This document shows, in pieces, positions 63,261-64,000 of a DNA stretch of 64,000 bases. A program made the position numbers and the translations under genes. A model generated the notes under the pieces. That model saw only the letters and a program-made list of their open reading frames with translations. It was not told where the DNA came from and searched no databases. Origin of the DNA: Parvularculaceae bacterium (GTDB lineage: Bacteria; Pseudomonadota; Alphaproteobacteria; Caulobacterales; Parvularculaceae); NCBI GenBank assembly GCA_028284065.1, contig JANQSJ010000010.1:62001-126000 (forward strand). The letters are read 5' to 3'. Each line of letters begins with the position of its first letter. Positions within the stretch are counted from its first letter, which is position 1.

Positions 63261-64000
63261 CAGCTGACGGAGCGAATGGCGCATTCCAGGATCGCAACCG
63301 GCGTTCCTGGGGGCGCGTGGCGCGGCGACCCCACAAGGTTGCAAGCCCACGCTTTCGCGATGAGGTTCAGGCTGTATTGGTCGGCGGCTGTCAATCATAC
63401 AAATCGGTGCTGGGCGTAGGACTAGGCCGCTCCTATAGCGATAGCTGCCTCAACCCTGACGGAGCCGTTGTTGACACAACGGCTCTCGATCGTCTGATCG
63501 CATTCGACGGTGAGTCCGGCGTTCTTCGCGTCGAGAGCGGCGCGAGCCTGTGGGATATACTGGAGTTTGCGGTTCCCCGCGGGTTCTTTCTTCCAACCAC
63601 GCCCGGGACCCGGTACGTCACGGTCGGCGGGGCCGTGGCCAACGACGTGCACGGCAAAAACCATCATCGCGCGGGAACGTTCGGAAATCATGTCTTAAGC
63701 CTGGGCCTCATGCGCTCGGATGGACAGGAGCTGCGCGTTTCGCGCGATCAAAACCCTGATCTTTTTCAGGCTACGGTCGGCGGGCTCGGGCTTACGGGAC
63801 TTATTCTCTGGGCGGATCTCAAACTCACTCGGATCCCTTCAAGTCATATCAGTCAGCAATCCATTCCATTTCATTCGGTCTCCGAGTTTTTTGACCTCGC
63901 CTGCGAAAGCGAGCGGGACTTTGAGCATACGGTCGCCTGGGTTGACTGTTTGTCGGCCGGGGACAATCTCGGACGTGGGATATTCAGTCGAGGTAATTGG
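63257..64000 (+). CDS. DprE1-like FAD-dependent oxidase, N-terminal part, cut by window edge
   Basis: The frame starts with GTG at 63257, overlapping the UbiA stop, and is open to the window end (248 residues visible). Clear signatures are RSWGRVARRP near residue 15, LGVGLGRSYSDSCLN, TPGTRYVTVGGAVANDVHGKNHHRAG and GGLGLTGLILWADL. These match the PCMH-type FAD domain of decaprenylphosphoryl-beta-D-ribose oxidase (DprE1). With an epimerase partner (DprE2, not in the window) it would convert the ribose to the arabinose form. The C-terminal substrate domain, including the Cys that inhibitors attack, is outside. Confidence 0.9.
   Translation, partial: MTADGANGAFQDRNRRSWGRVARRPHKVASPRFRDEVQAVLVGGCQSYKSVLGVGLGRSYSDSCLNPDGAVVDTTALDRLIAFDGESGVLRVESGASLWDILEFAVPRGFFLPTTPGTRYVTVGGAVANDVHGKNHHRAGTFGNHVLSLGLMRSDGQELRVSRDQNPDLFQATVGGLGLTGLILWADLKLTRIPSSHISQQSIPFHSVSEFFDLACESERDFEHTVAWVDCLSAGDNLGRGIFSRGNW

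Noticed and set aside
1-64000. CRISPR array
   Set aside because: No short regularly spaced direct repeats with unique spacers were seen; the only regular arrays are protein-coding repeats.

Overview
The window looks like a chromosomal segment of a high-GC, flagellated alphaproteobacterium. The evidence is the iscR-cysteine desulfurase pair, folate-type TrmFO, two-subunit glycyl-tRNA synthetase, the flgE-flgK-flgL-flgI order and widespread use of TTG and GTG starts. I cannot name a genus. Most genes are intact and tightly packed, and many neighbours overlap by ATGA or GTGA.

Layout. 1-9.6 kb is mostly housekeeping: Fe-S cluster regulation, a hydrolase, two paralogous membrane proteins, a lone sulfotransferase, trmFO, a TetR regulator, a pirin and a short-chain dehydrogenase. 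10.0-18.2 kb is a first glycan-modification block. It holds a sulfotransferase/DUF616-like fusion, a GT2 enzyme, a PhyH-type dioxygenase, a GT2-methyltransferase-GT2 fusion and a second sulfotransferase. 18.5-28.6 kb holds nhaA and a flagellar block (flgI, flgL, flgK, flgE, motB, a FliM-like protein) ending in a GGEEF diguanylate cyclase. 28.6-33.9 kb holds glyS and glyQ, unusually separated by four small genes. 33.9-40.4 kb holds a secreted Ala/Pro-rich protein, a Vsr endonuclease, an outer-membrane-type protein, a membrane glycosyltransferase and dapF.

A tRNA-Ser(CGA) gene at 40.7 kb marks a sharp change. Directly after it lies an IS1595-family element with passenger genes. It is inserted into the terminal repeat of an IS6-family element, and the 8-bp target duplication is still readable. 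Beyond that (44.4-64 kb) lies a second, larger glycan island. It contains two giant WbsX/GH99-like-GT4-GT2 proteins (1129 and 1552 aa), an IS3-family element with a -1 frameshift signal, and an 868-aa protein with eight 38-residue tandem repeats fused to RgpF-like and DUF616-like domains. After these come a multi-pass membrane protein and an overlapping operon: epimerase, FAD oxidoreductase, GtrA, HAD-UbiA and a DprE1-like oxidase cut by the window end.

How it may work together (inference): the island appears to build a complex surface polysaccharide with very large multi-activity enzymes. The last operon resembles the polyprenyl-phosphoryl-arabinose pathway known from mycobacteria, which would supply a lipid-linked pentose donor. 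The same 38-residue repeat and the DUF616-like domain occur on both sides of the flagellar and housekeeping region, so the two glycan blocks are probably related. No flippase, polymerase or capsule ABC exporter is in the window, so export genes must lie elsewhere.
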